A stretch of DNA of 64,000 nucleotides from Isoptericola peretonis (GTDB lineage: Bacteria > Actinomycetota > Actinomycetes > Actinomycetales > Cellulomonadaceae). The position numbers were made by a program, and so were the translations under genes. The notes below the pieces were generated by a model. The model was not told the origin of the DNA, did no database searches, and saw nothing but the letters and a program-made list of their open reading frames with translations. Below are positions 41,390 to 50,126 of the stretch, in pieces (the first letter of the stretch is position 1; each line of letters starts with the position of its first letter). The stretch covers positions 62,001-126,000 of the forward strand of contig JALQCY010000008.1 in assembly GCA_023241745.1 (NCBI GenBank), written 5' to 3'.

Positions 41390-42343
41390 GTGCGTGCGGC
41401 GTCCCTGGAGCAGGCCGCGACCCGACCGGTCGCGGACGCCGTGCTGCCCCGGGAGGCCTGGGAGCCGCGGGCCGCGGCGCACGCGGACCGTGCGGACGCG
41501 CTCACCGCGGTGTGGCGCGAGGCGCGCGACCGGGGCGCGAAGCACGCGATCGAGGACTTCCTGTTCACCTACTACCCGACGCGCGTGAGCCACCTGCGCC
41601 GGTGGCACCCCGGGCCGGGCGTGGTGCTCGCCGGCGCCGCCGAGCACGCCGGGCTGCGCTGGTACCGGGAGGTCACGACGCCGGGCGGCGCGGAGCCGGC
41701 CGACGCCGCACCGGGCGCGACGCTCGACGTCGACGCCTTCCTCGCCGACCGCGGCGACACGGTCCGCTACGTGCGTGCCCTCGTGTCCGCGACGGCGGCG
41801 CGCCCCGGCACGTTCGGCTGCTTCGGCCTGCACGAGTGGGCCATGGTCTACCGCGACCGGACGGCCGGTCGCGACCACCGTCACCCCCTGCCGCTGCGGC
41901 TGGGCCACGAGGGCACCGACGCCGTCGTCGAGTCGCACCGCATCGGCTGCTCGCACTTCGACGCCTACCGCTTCTTCACGCCCGAGGCGGCCGACCGCAA
42001 CCAGCTGCGCCCCACCCGCGAGCGCCAGCCCGCCATGGAGCAGCCGGGCTGCCTGCACGCCGGGATGGACCTGTACAAGTGGGCCCTCAAGCTGGGGCCC
42101 GCCGTCCCGGGCGACCTGCTGCTCGACGCGTTCGAGCTGGCCCGGGACATCCGGTACACCGACATGGCGGCCGCGCCTTACGACGTGTCGTCGTACGGCG
42201 TCGAGGCCGTGCCGATCGAGACGCCGGACGGCAAGGCGGAGTACGTGCGCCGCCAGCGGGCGTTCACCGCGCGGGGTCAGGTGCTGCGGGCCCGGCTGGT
42301 GGACGTCTGCGACCTACTCCTGGCCGGCGCCGCCGAGGCGTGA
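41390..42343 (+). CDS. 3-methyladenine-DNA-glycosylase-annotated family protein, 317 aa
   Basis: A conserved actinobacterial protein usually labelled 3-methyladenine DNA glycosylase. Visible blocks: KHAIEDFLFTYYPTRVSHLR, RRWHPGPGVVLAGA, FGCFGLHEWAMVYR, ESHRIGCSHFDAYRFFTPEA and EQPGCLHAGMDLYKWALKLG. I see no helix-hairpin-helix or AlkA-type signature, so the label is not confirmed by the sequence. The many His, Cys and aromatic residues suggest a metal or cofactor site. Its end overlaps the convergent VanZ gene by 30 bp. Confidence 0.65.
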   Translation: MRAASLEQAATRPVADAVLPREAWEPRAAAHADRADALTAVWREARDRGAKHAIEDFLFTYYPTRVSHLRRWHPGPGVVLAGAAEHAGLRWYREVTTPGGAEPADAAPGATLDVDAFLADRGDTVRYVRALVSATAARPGTFGCFGLHEWAMVYRDRTAGRDHRHPLPLRLGHEGTDAVVESHRIGCSHFDAYRFFTPEAADRNQLRPTRERQPAMEQPGCLHAGMDLYKWALKLGPAVPGDLLLDAFELARDIRYTDMAAAPYDVSSYGVEAVPIETPDGKAEYVRRQRAFTARGQVLRARLVDVCDLLLAGAAEA

Positions 42344-42835
42344 CGGCCTCCGCGCGGAGCGGACCAGCAGCGCGAGGCACGCGCCGACCACGGCGCCGAG
42401 GCCGTTGAGGATCAGGTCGTCGACGTCGACGACGCGCCCGAGGAAGGACTGCGTCACCTCGATCGCGGCGGACAGCCCGAACCCGGCGACGGCGGCGATT
42501 AGCACGCGCCGTCGCGGGACGGCGAGCGCGAGGAGCCAGCCCACCGGGACGAACAGCAGCACGTTCCCGAGCACGTTGAACAGGCCGAGCGCGTGCTCCC
42601 CCGCGAGCCCCGCGCGGATCGAGCTGCCCGGGACGAGGTTCGCGACGCCGCCGCCGTCCCACGACCCCAGCATCGTGAGGGCGAGGACGCCCGCCACCGA
42701 GACGGCGAGCAGCCCGCGCACCCACGCCCGGCTCCGGGCCGGGTCGGCCAGGGTGACCGCGACGAGCGTGGCCAGCACGAGCGCCGCGCCCGCCGCCACC
42801 GGGAGCGGGCTGAACCTCAGGTTGCCTCCGAGCAC
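42314..42835 (-). CDS. VanZ-family membrane protein, 173 aa
   Basis: Four membrane helices and the VanZ signature: NVLGNVLLFVPVGWLLAL, then SAAIEVTQSFLGRVVDVDDLILNGLGAVVG is read across positions 122-151 (key residues E, Q, R, DVDD, N, G). VanZ proteins lower teicoplanin sensitivity in enterococci, but most homologues have no known role. No other van genes are near. Confidence 0.85.
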   Translation of the reverse strand: MLGGNLRFSPLPVAAGAALVLATLVAVTLADPARSRAWVRGLLAVSVAGVLALTMLGSWDGGGVANLVPGSSIRAGLAGEHALGLFNVLGNVLLFVPVGWLLALAVPRRRVLIAAVAGFGLSAAIEVTQSFLGRVVDVDDLILNGLGAVVGACLALLVRSARRPSRLGGAGQE

Positions 42836-42914
42836 GGCGGCATCGTCGCACGGGCGGGAGCCCCACCCGCTGAACGGCCCGGTGCACGGCCCGGCCGGGC
42901 GACGGAACGGGTCC

Positions 42915-43367
42915 TCAGTGCGACACCATCCCGCTCACCATGGCGCGCCAGGTGACCGGCCCGACGACGCCGTCGACCAGCACCCCGAAGGCGGACAGGG
43001 CGGTCTGGAACTCCCGCACCGCGGCCTCGGTGCGGGGCCCGAAGACGCCGTCCACGACGAGGTCGACGTCGACCCGCGTGTCGAGCTCGGCCTGAGCCCC
43101 GCGCACCGCGTGCCCGCGGGTGCCGCGCCGCACGGTGACGACGATCGCGCCCCAGGTCCTGGGCCCCACGACGCCGTCCACCTCGAGGTCGAAGTCGCGC
43201 TGCGTGGCGCGGACGGCCGCCTCGGTGAGCGGGCCGAAGGACGCGTCCACGTCGAGGTCGTGGCCGTGCTCGTTCAGCAGGTGCTGGAGCGTGCCGACGG
43301 GGTGGGCGCGGTCGCCGGGACGGACGACCGGCCAGGGGTCGAGGGCCTTGCTCGTCGTGACGGGCAT
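42915..43367 (-). CDS. Two peptidoglycan-binding-1 repeats, 150 aa
   Basis: Two tandem PG_binding_1 modules: HPVGTLQHLLNEHGHDLDVD, FGPLTEAAVRATQRDFDLEV, DGVVGPRTWGAI and then HAVRGAQAELDTRVDVDLVV, FGPRTEAAVREFQTAL, DGVVGPVTWRAM. No signal peptide or catalytic domain is present, so it is a stand-alone binding protein or a partner of a phage-type lysin. AAGGAGG stands just before ATG 43367; the longer frame to 43625 is rejected. Confidence 0.85.
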   Translation of the reverse strand: MPVTTSKALDPWPVVRPGDRAHPVGTLQHLLNEHGHDLDVDASFGPLTEAAVRATQRDFDLEVDGVVGPRTWGAIVVTVRRGTRGHAVRGAQAELDTRVDVDLVVDGVFGPRTEAAVREFQTALSAFGVLVDGVVGPVTWRAMVSGMVSH

Positions 43368-43498
43368 CGCCGCCTCCTTCGTGGGGCCGGGCCGGGCGGT
43401 CGTCGCCCGGGGACACCCGGGCCCCGTCGGGGGGAGGGAGCACGGCGTCGTGCGGCAGATACGTCGGCGGACCCTGCGACAGGCGCGGCGCGGTCCCG

Positions 43499-44032
43499 TC
43501 AGCCCGACCGGCGCGCCCGGAGGGCGGCCTGCGCGTTGCGGTTGGTGCAGGCGGTGGAGCAGTAGCGGCGCGAGCGGTTGCGCGACAGGTCGAGCACGAG
43601 CCCCTCGCAGCGGTCGTCGGCGCACACGCCGAGGCGCGAGTGCTCGTCGGCGCGGATGACGTCGGTCATCGCCATGGCCGTCTCGACGGCGACGCGCGTG
43701 GCGAACGGCTCCTCGTCGGCGGTCGCGTGGATGTGCCAGTCCTCGCCGGGGTGCCGCACGAGCCTCGGCGTCGCGCGCGCCTCGGCCAGCAGGGTGTTGA
43801 CGAGCTCGGCGGCGGTGTCGCGCTCGGCCAGCAGCAGGGTGCGCAGGCGGGGCCGCAGGGCGCGCACCTGGGCGAGCTCGGCGTCGGTCCGGTCGTGGCG
43901 TCCGGTGTACGCGTGCGCGGCGAAGAAGGCGTCGAGGTCGGCCACCGTCTCGAGCGTCTCGGGGGGCTCGCCGGTGTTCACGAGGGCGACGGCGGCGCGC
44001 AGCGCCTCCTCGGCGTCATGAGCAAGAGGCAT
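43499..44032 (-). CDS. CGNR zinc-finger protein (ABATE domain), 177 aa
   Basis: C-terminal CGNR zinc finger with four Cys: VCADDRCEGLVLDLSRNRSR then RYCSTACTNRN, preceded by the alpha-helical ABATE domain starting in LAHDAEEALRAAVALVNTGE. These are probable DNA-binding regulators. Divergent from an EamA transporter gene with only 39 nt between, so it may control it. TAATGT is placed 6 nt before ATG 44032. Confidence 0.9.
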   Translation of the reverse strand: MPLAHDAEEALRAAVALVNTGEPPETLETVADLDAFFAAHAYTGRHDRTDAELAQVRALRPRLRTLLLAERDTAAELVNTLLAEARATPRLVRHPGEDWHIHATADEEPFATRVAVETAMAMTDVIRADEHSRLGVCADDRCEGLVLDLSRNRSRRYCSTACTNRNAQAALRARRSG

Positions 44033-44033
44033 G

Positions 44034-44063
44034 TTGACACATTACCGCACCGGGTCGTAGCGT
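44034..44063. promoter_or_regulatory. Overlapping divergent promoters, CGNR and EamA genes
   Basis: Rightward: TTGACA (44034-44039), 18-nt spacer, TAGCGT (44058-44063), 8 nt before ATG 44072. Leftward: TAATGT (complement of 44039-44044) with 6 nt to ATG 44032. The rightward -35 overlaps the leftward promoter, so the two transcripts would compete. Confidence 0.55.
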
Positions 44064-44071
44064 CATGAGCC

Positions 44072-45061
44072 ATGACGGCGATGACGCATGACGGGCCGGC
44101 GGCGGCGCGCACCGGGCTGGGCGCCGGGCTCGCCCTCGCGGTGGTGTCCGCGGTGACCTTCAGCCTCTCCGGGCCGCTCGCCGCCGGGCTCTTCGCCACC
44201 GGGTGGAGCCCCGGCGCGGTCGTGCTGGTGCGGGTCGCGATCGGCGCGCTCGTCGTGCTGCCGTTCGGCATCGTCGCGCTGCGGGGCGACTGGGGGCCCG
44301 TGCGCCGGAACCCGCGGCTGCTCCTCGCCTACGGCGCGCTCGGCGTCGCGGCCACCCAGTTCTGCTACTTCGCGGCCGTGCAGCACATGCAGGTCGGGCC
44401 CGCGCTGCTCATCGAGTACTCCTCCCCCGCCGCCGTCGTCGCCTGGCTCTGGCTGCGGCACGGGCAGCGCCCCGGGCGCAGGACGCTCGCGGGCGTCGCC
44501 GTGGCCGCGGCGGGCCTCGTGCTCGTGCTCGACCTCGCCGGCGCCCGGCTCGACCCCGTCGGGGTGGCGTGGGCCCTGGGCGCGATGGTCGGCGTCTCCG
44601 CCTACTTCCTGCTCAACGCCCGGACGGACACCGGGCTGCCGCCCCTGAGCCTCGCCGCCGGCGGGCTCGTCGTCGGGGCGCTCCTGCTCGGGCTGCTCGC
44701 GGCCGTCGGGATCATGCCCGTGACCGCCTCGGGCGCTCCGGTGGCGCTCGCGGGCGCCGTCGTGCCCGTCGGGGCGGTGCTCGGCGCGCTGGGCGTCGTG
44801 ACCGCCGGCGTCGCCTACGTGACCGGCGTGGCCGCGGGCCGCCGTCTCGGCGCCCGGCCTGCGTCGTTCGTCGGGCTGCTCGAGGTGGTCAGCGCGGTGT
44901 TCTTCGCCTGGGTGTTCCTGGGCGAGCTGCCGCGCCCCGTCCAGCTCGTCGGCGGGCTGCTCGTGCTGGCCGGCGTGGTCGTCGTGCAGCAGGGCGAGGC
45001 GGCCACCCGGCGCACGCCCCCGACGATCGAGCCGACGGTCGAGCCCGCGGGAAACCCGTAG
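44072..45061 (+). CDS. EamA/DMT-family transporter, 329 aa
   Basis: Ten hydrophobic helices in two EamA repeats: LGAGLALAVVSAVTFSLSGP, GVAATQFCYFAAVQHMQVGP, LLIEYSSPAAVVAWLWLRHG in the first, and RPASFVGLLEVVSAVFFAWV, FLGELPRPVQLVGGLLVLAG in the second. Exports small metabolites in characterised relatives; substrate unknown. Divergent from the CGNR regulator and followed after 32 nt by an APH-type kinase gene. Confidence 0.9.
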   Translation: MTAMTHDGPAAARTGLGAGLALAVVSAVTFSLSGPLAAGLFATGWSPGAVVLVRVAIGALVVLPFGIVALRGDWGPVRRNPRLLLAYGALGVAATQFCYFAAVQHMQVGPALLIEYSSPAAVVAWLWLRHGQRPGRRTLAGVAVAAAGLVLVLDLAGARLDPVGVAWALGAMVGVSAYFLLNARTDTGLPPLSLAAGGLVVGALLLGLLAAVGIMPVTASGAPVALAGAVVPVGAVLGALGVVTAGVAYVTGVAAGRRLGARPASFVGLLEVVSAVFFAWVFLGELPRPVQLVGGLLVLAGVVVVQQGEAATRRTPPTIEPTVEPAGNP

Positions 45062-45081
45062 GCCCGCGCGGCGACGGATGC

Positions 45082-45093
45082 GACCATCGGGGC
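45082..45093 (+). promoter_or_regulatory. Leaderless-type -10 of the APH gene
   Basis: GACCAT-CGGGGC directly before ATG 45094; no ribosome-binding site. Confidence 0.4.
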
Positions 45094-45864
45094 ATGTCAC
45101 GAGTGCTCGCCGCCGCCCCGTCCGACGTCGTCCCCGTGCCCGAGCGGGTGCGCCTCCTGGCGGGCGGGGACGACGTCACGCCCGTGTGGCGCAACGAGCT
45201 CGGCGGCCTGACCTTCCGGCTCGCGGTGCGCGGAGGCACGACGCCGGTCGGCGTCGCCGACGGCGACCGGTACGTCAAGTGGGTCCCGGCGGGGACGCCC
45301 GAGCTGGACCTCGACGCCGAGGCGGAGCGCCTCGAGTGGGCGGGCCGGTACACCCCGGTCCCCCGGGTGCTCGAGCGCGGCGAGGACGCCACCGGGGCAT
45401 GGCTCCTCACCGCCGGCATCCCCGGGCGGTCCGCCGTCGACCCCCGCTGGCTGGCCCGCCCGGAGGTGGCCGCGCGCGCGGTCGGCGCCGGGCTCAGGGC
45501 CCTGCACGACGCGCTCCCGGTCGACGACTGCCCGTTCTCGTGGAGCGTCCCGGACCGCGTCGCGCGGCTCGACCCCGCCGCCCGCCTCCTGGTCGGCGAC
45601 GTGCCCGAGACCGACCGGCTCGTCGTGTGCCACGGCGACCCGTGCGCGCCCAACACGCTGCTGGACGACGGCGGCCGCTGGACCGCGCACGTCGACCTCG
45701 ACGCGCTCGGCGTCGCCGACCGGTGGGCCGACCTCGCCGTGGCGAGCTACAGCCTGGAGTGGAACTACGGCGACGGCTACGAGCCCGCGTTCTTCGACGC
45801 CTACGGCATCGAGCCCGACGCCGAGCGGATCGCGTTCTACCGGAGGCTGTGGGACCTCGGCTGA
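45094..45864 (+). CDS. APH(3')-like aminoglycoside phosphotransferase, 256 aa
   Basis: Protein-kinase-like fold of the APH family: DRYVKWVPAG with the ATP Lys, EAERLEWAGRYTPVPRVLER, catalytic loop VVCHGDPCAPNTLLDDGGRW and metal Asp in HVDLDALGVADRWADLAVAS. The CHGDxCxPN pattern is that of APH(3')-type kanamycin kinases, but chromosomal actinobacterial copies may act on other substrates. Resistance is not demonstrated. Confidence 0.88.
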   Translation: MSRVLAAAPSDVVPVPERVRLLAGGDDVTPVWRNELGGLTFRLAVRGGTTPVGVADGDRYVKWVPAGTPELDLDAEAERLEWAGRYTPVPRVLERGEDATGAWLLTAGIPGRSAVDPRWLARPEVAARAVGAGLRALHDALPVDDCPFSWSVPDRVARLDPAARLLVGDVPETDRLVVCHGDPCAPNTLLDDGGRWTAHVDLDALGVADRWADLAVASYSLEWNYGDGYEPAFFDAYGIEPDAERIAFYRRLWDLG

Positions 45865-45993
45865 GTACGGGGAATCCCGTACGAGCCCCGCCGAGATCGC
45901 GGTCAGATGACGAGGTTCCCCTGATGTGCGGGCCGGACCGACGCCGTAGCGTCGAATTTGTCCAGTTTCCTCACGAACACAGGGAGAGCAACG

Positions 45994-46716
45994 ATGCGAC
46001 TGCGTTCAACCCTTCTCGCCGCGGTGGTCGGCGCCGCGGCCGTCCTCGCACCCGTGGTGGTGGCACCCGCGGCGTCCGCGCACGGCTGGGTCACCAACCC
46101 CCCGAGCCGGCAGGACCTCTGCGGCAGCGGCGCCGTGTCCTTCGACTGCGGCGGCCTGCAGTACGAGCCCCAGAGCGTCGAGGCCCCGAAGGGCTCGATG
46201 AAGTGCTCCGGCGGCGGCGGGTTCTCCGTCGTCGACGACGAGTCGCTGCCGTGGCCGCGCACGCAGATCGGCAACACGGTGACGATGAAGTGGAAGCTCA
46301 CCGCCCAGCACGCCACGTCCACGTGGGAGTACTTCGTCGACGGCGTGCTGCACCGCACCTTCGACGACGGCGGCGCCAAGCCCGAGGCGGTCGTCAGCCA
46401 CACGCTCGAGAACCTTCCCGCGGGCGACCACACCATCCTCGCGCGCTGGAACGTGGCCGACACGGCCAACGCGTTCTACGCCTGCGTGGACGTGACCGTC
46501 GGGTCGGGCGGCGGCACCCCGGACCCGGACCCCACCGACCCGCCCACGGAGCCCGGTGACTGCGAGGCCGCCCCCTGGGACCCGGCCACCGCCTACACCG
46601 GCGGCGCGAAGGTCTCCTCGGACGGCCGCACCTACCAGGCCAAGTGGTGGACCCAGGGCGAGGACCCCTCGTCGTCGGGCCAGTGGTCCGTCTGGACCGA
46701 CCTCGGGGCCTGCTGA
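45994..46716 (+). CDS. AA10 lytic polysaccharide monooxygenase with CBM5/12
   Basis: Secreted copper oxygenase of 240 aa. Sec signal MRLRSTLLAAVVGAAAVLAP ends at ASA, exposing H30 (HGWV), the N-terminal histidine-brace residue; second copper His is H106 (TAQHATSTWEYFVDG) and the axial aromatic is F161 (NAFYACVDV). After a Pro/Asp linker (about 171-188) a CBM5/12 follows, with the aromatic set WDPATAYTGGAKV, YQAKWWTQGEDP and WSVWTDLG. It oxidatively cleaves chitin or cellulose. GGGAGAG stands 7 nt before ATG 45994; a 129-nt upstream region separates it from the APH gene. Confidence 0.93.
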   Translation: MRLRSTLLAAVVGAAAVLAPVVVAPAASAHGWVTNPPSRQDLCGSGAVSFDCGGLQYEPQSVEAPKGSMKCSGGGGFSVVDDESLPWPRTQIGNTVTMKWKLTAQHATSTWEYFVDGVLHRTFDDGGAKPEAVVSHTLENLPAGDHTILARWNVADTANAFYACVDVTVGSGGGTPDPDPTDPPTEPGDCEAAPWDPATAYTGGAKVSSDGRTYQAKWWTQGEDPSSSGQWSVWTDLGAC

Positions 46717-46732
46717 CCCACCCGGTCGCCAT

Positions 46733-46788
46733 CGAGCGTGCCGGCCTGCTCCCCGTCGGGCCGGATGAGGAGCGAGCCGGCACGCTCG
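46733..46788. repeat. Imperfect inverted repeat, relative of 23143 element
   Basis: CGAGCGTGCCGGC (46733-46745) pairs perfectly with GCCGGCACGCTCG (46776-46788); inside, GCTCC pairs with GGAGC after a 2-nt mismatch. It starts 16 nt after the LPMO stop and so may terminate that gene. The outer arms are shared with the element at 23143-23201. Confidence 0.8.
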
Positions 46789-46823
46789 TTGCTTTCGGCA
46801 CGGCCTGGAAGAATGGCCCGACC

Positions 46824-49553
46824 ATGACTTCCCCGACCGGCGCACCCACCGAGACCGTCCCCGCCCCGCGCCCCGCGGGCACGCTGCTCCCCTACCTCCC
46901 CGCTCCCACCGGGGGCGCGCCCGACCCCGACGTGCTGTTCGAGGGCTTCGGCGAGTGGGCCGCGTCAGGTGGTCGCCCCCTGTACCCGCACCAGGAGGAG
47001 GCGCTGCTCGAGCTCATGACGGGCTCGCACGTGGTCCTGGCCACCCCCACCGGGTCGGGCAAGTCGATGGTCGCGATGGGCGCGCAGTTCGCGGCGCTCG
47101 CGAACCGGCGCTCGGGCCGCGGCGGCCGCACCTACTACACCGCCCCCCTCAAGGCGCTGGTCAGCGAGAAGTTCTTCGACCTCGTCGCCGCGTTCGGGTC
47201 GCGCAACGTCGGCATGATGACCGGCGATTCCGCCGTCAACGCCGACGCCCCGATCATCTGCTGCACCGCGGAGATCCTCGCCAACCTCGCGCTGCGGCGC
47301 GGCGCGGACGCCGCCGCCGGGGCGGACGGCACGGTGGACGACGACGCCGTCGCCCAGGTCGTCATGGACGAGTTCCACTTCTACGGCGACCGCCAGCGCG
47401 GCTGGGCCTGGCAGGTGCCGCTGCTGGAGCTGCCGCGCACGCAGTTCCTGCTGATGTCGGCCACCCTCGGTGACACGACGCGCCTGCGCGAGGACCTCGA
47501 GGAGCGCACCGGTCGTCCCGTCGCGGAGGTCGCCGGCGCCGAGCGGCCCGTGCCCCTGACGTTCTCCTACGTCGTCGAGCCGCTGACGGACGTCATCGCC
47601 GAGCTCGTCACCACGCACCGCGCCCCCGTGTACGTCGTGCACTTCACGCAGAAGGACGCCGTCGAGCGCGCCCAGGCGCTGCTGTCCACGAGCCTCGCGT
47701 CCAAGGACGAGAAGGCCGCGATCGCCGCCGAGATCGGCGCGTTCCGGTTCGGCACGGGCTTCGGCAAGACGCTGAGCAAGTTCCTGCGCGCCGGCATCGG
47801 CGTGCACCACGCGGGCATGCTGCCCAAGTACCGCCGGCTCGTCGAGCGCCTCACCCAGCGCGGCCTGCTCAAGGTGGTCTGCGGCACCGACACCCTCGGC
47901 GTGGGCATCAACGTGCCCATCCGCACCGTGCTCATGACGTCGCTGGTCAAGTACGACGGCGAGCGCATGCGCCACCTCACGGCGCGCGAGTTCCACCAGA
48001 TCGCCGGCCGGGCCGGGCGCGCGGGCTTCGACACCGTGGGCGAGGTGCTCGTCATGGCGCCCGAGCACGTCGTCGAGAACCGCAAGCTGCTCGCCAAGGC
48101 CGGCGACGACCCGAAGAAGCTGAAGAAGATCGTGCGCAAGAAGGCTCCCACGGGGTCGGTGAACTGGACGGACTCCACGTTCGAGCGGCTGCGGGACGCC
48201 GACCCGGAGCCCCTGACCAGCCAGTTCCACGTCAACCACGCCATGGTGCTCAACGTGCTGGCGCGCCACGGGGACCCCGTGGAGGCGATGCGGCACCTGC
48301 TCACCGCGAACCACGACAGCGACGCGCTGCAGGCCAAGCACGTGCGCCAGACGTTCCGCATCTACCGGTCGCTGCGGCTCGCCGGCGTGGTCGAGAAGGT
48401 GCGCGTGCCCGACCCGTCGCGGCCCGCGGGGTACCGGCCCAGCGTGCGGCTCGTCGTGGACCTGCCGCGCGACTTCGCGCTCAACGCGCCGCTGTCGCCG
48501 TTCGCGCTCGCGGCCATGGACCTGCTCGACACCGAGAGCCCGACGCACGTGCTCGACGTCGTCTCCGTCATCGAGGCGACCCTCGACGACCCGCGGCAGA
48601 TCCTCTACGCCCAGCAGTCCAAGGCGAAGGGCGAGGCCGTCGCCGCCATGAAGGCCGAGGGCATGGAGTACGAGGAACGGATGGAGGCGCTCGAGGACGT
48701 CTCGTGGCCGCGGCCGCTCGCCGACCTGCTCGAGCCCGCGTTCCTCACGTACAAGCGGTCGAACCCGTGGGTGGCGGACGCCGAGCTCGCGCCCAAGTCC
48801 GTGGTGCGCGACATGCTCGAGCAGGCGATGACGTTCTCGGAGCTGGTCAGCGTCTACGGGCTGGAGCGCACCGAGGGCGTGGTGCTGCGCTACCTCGCCG
48901 ACGCCTACCGCGCGCTGCGCCAGGTGGTGCCCGAGGAGCACCGCACCGAGGAGGTGCACGAGGTCGTCGAGTGGCTCGGGGAGCTGGTGCGCGGCGTCGA
49001 CTCGTCGCTGCTGGACGAGTGGGAGCGCCTGCAGAACCCTGTGGACGACGACGCCGACCTCGTCGTGGAGGGCGAGCTCGCCGAGGCCGGGGCCGAGGCG
49101 CCGGCCCGCCCGGTCACGGGCAACCCGCGCGCGTTCCGCCGCCTGGTCCGCAACGCGACGTTCCGGCGCGTCGAGCTCGCCGCCCGGGAGGACTACGACG
49201 GCCTCGGCGCCCTCGACGGCGCGCACGGCTGGGACGGCGACGCGTGGGCCGCCGCCCTCGACCCGCTGTTCGAGGCGCAGGGCGACGACGCCGTCGGCAT
49301 CGGACCCGCGGCCCGGTCCGCGGCGCTCCTGACGATCCTGGAGCCCGGCGCCGAGCTGCCCGGCGGCGCCACGACGACCACCCCCGACGGCACGGAGCAC
49401 GCCACGGTGCCCGCCGGGACCTGGTGGGTACGGCAGGTGCTCGACGACGCGGACGGCGACCACGACTGGGCCGTCACCGCCGTCGTCGACCTCGCCGCCA
49501 GCGACGAGGCCGGCGCGGTCGCGCTCACCGTCGTGGACGTCGGGCGGATCTGA
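46824..49553 (+). CDS. DEAD/DEAH-box helicase with DUF3516 domain, 909 aa
   Basis: Ski2-like superfamily 2 helicase. Walker A ATPTGSGKSMVA, motif Ia TAPLKALVSEKF, DEVH-type DEFHFYGD, motif III SATLGD, HHAGMLPKYRRLVERL, GTDTLGVGINVP and motif VI QIAGRAGRAGFD. The C-terminal half (from about residue 430) is the DUF3516 region. Probably acts on RNA or stalled nucleic-acid structures; its role in actinobacteria is not established. ATG 46824 begins a hydrophilic N-terminus; no clear ribosome-binding site is present. Confidence 0.92.
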   Translation: MTSPTGAPTETVPAPRPAGTLLPYLPAPTGGAPDPDVLFEGFGEWAASGGRPLYPHQEEALLELMTGSHVVLATPTGSGKSMVAMGAQFAALANRRSGRGGRTYYTAPLKALVSEKFFDLVAAFGSRNVGMMTGDSAVNADAPIICCTAEILANLALRRGADAAAGADGTVDDDAVAQVVMDEFHFYGDRQRGWAWQVPLLELPRTQFLLMSATLGDTTRLREDLEERTGRPVAEVAGAERPVPLTFSYVVEPLTDVIAELVTTHRAPVYVVHFTQKDAVERAQALLSTSLASKDEKAAIAAEIGAFRFGTGFGKTLSKFLRAGIGVHHAGMLPKYRRLVERLTQRGLLKVVCGTDTLGVGINVPIRTVLMTSLVKYDGERMRHLTAREFHQIAGRAGRAGFDTVGEVLVMAPEHVVENRKLLAKAGDDPKKLKKIVRKKAPTGSVNWTDSTFERLRDADPEPLTSQFHVNHAMVLNVLARHGDPVEAMRHLLTANHDSDALQAKHVRQTFRIYRSLRLAGVVEKVRVPDPSRPAGYRPSVRLVVDLPRDFALNAPLSPFALAAMDLLDTESPTHVLDVVSVIEATLDDPRQILYAQQSKAKGEAVAAMKAEGMEYEERMEALEDVSWPRPLADLLEPAFLTYKRSNPWVADAELAPKSVVRDMLEQAMTFSELVSVYGLERTEGVVLRYLADAYRALRQVVPEEHRTEEVHEVVEWLGELVRGVDSSLLDEWERLQNPVDDDADLVVEGELAEAGAEAPARPVTGNPRAFRRLVRNATFRRVELAAREDYDGLGALDGAHGWDGDAWAAALDPLFEAQGDDAVGIGPAARSAALLTILEPGAELPGGATTTTPDGTEHATVPAGTWWVRQVLDDADGDHDWAVTAVVDLAASDEAGAVALTVVDVGRI

Positions 49554-49584
49554 GCCGGTCCGCCGGTTGCAAGCAACGGCGACC

Positions 49585-49607
49585 CGCCCTGTGATCGACA
49601 CAGGGCG
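49585..49607 (+). terminator. Hairpin after helicase gene
   Basis: CGCCCTGTG-ATCGA-CACAGGGCG, perfect 9-bp stem, 32 nt past the stop and upstream of the next ribosome-binding site. Confidence 0.6.
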
Positions 49608-49641
49608 TCACCCGGGCGCCCCCGACGTCAAGGAGTCCGCC

Positions 49642-50103
49642 ATGGACACCACGACCATCGTCTGGATCGTCGTCGCCGTCGTCGTCGTGCTGCTGCTCGT
49701 GCTGATCGGCATGGCGCTCGCCCGCCGGTCCCGGACGGCCGAGGCGCGCCGCCGCGAGGAGCGTCGTGACGAGGCCGCCGAGCTGCGCCGGCAGGCGGAG
49801 CACGACCGCATCGCCGTGCAGGAGCGCGAGGCCGCCACCGCGAAGCTCGACGCCGAGGCACGGATGTCGCAGGCGGAGGCCGACCGGAAGGCCGCCGAGG
49901 CGGCGCGGCTCCAGGAGGAGGCCCGGAGCCGGGACGCGAGCCTCGGGGAGCGGCGGGCCGAGGTCGAGGAGCGCCTGCGCCGCGCCGACGAGCTGGACCC
50001 GGACCGGGGCCGGGTGCCGGACCAGGGTCACGCGCCCGAGCACCGCGCCGACGGCCCGCCCGACACGCCTCGGCAGGGCGACGAGGGCGGCCGGCGGATC
50101 TGA
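49642..50103 (+). CDS. Single-span membrane protein with coiled coil, 153 aa
   Basis: One N-terminal membrane helix (TIVWIVVAVVVVLLLVLIGM), then a highly charged Arg/Glu/Ala region (about residues 28-115) with strong coiled-coil character, and a disordered Asp/Gly/Pro tail. No enzyme motif. Similar short proteins occur widely in actinobacteria without a known role. AAGGAG stands 7 nt before ATG 49642. Confidence 0.8.
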   Translation: MDTTTIVWIVVAVVVVLLLVLIGMALARRSRTAEARRREERRDEAAELRRQAEHDRIAVQEREAATAKLDAEARMSQAEADRKAAEAARLQEEARSRDASLGERRAEVEERLRRADELDPDRGRVPDQGHAPEHRADGPPDTPRQGDEGGRRI

Positions 50104-50126
50104 CGCGGGGCGTCGGCTCCGTCGGC

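Noticed and set aside
42314..42835. Glycopeptide resistance cluster (VanZ)
   Set aside because: VanZ-family proteins are common and no vanHAX, vanS or vanR genes are present.
45094..45864. Acquired antibiotic-resistance gene on a mobile element
   Set aside because: Motifs are APH-like, but GC content and context match the chromosome and no mobile elements flank it.
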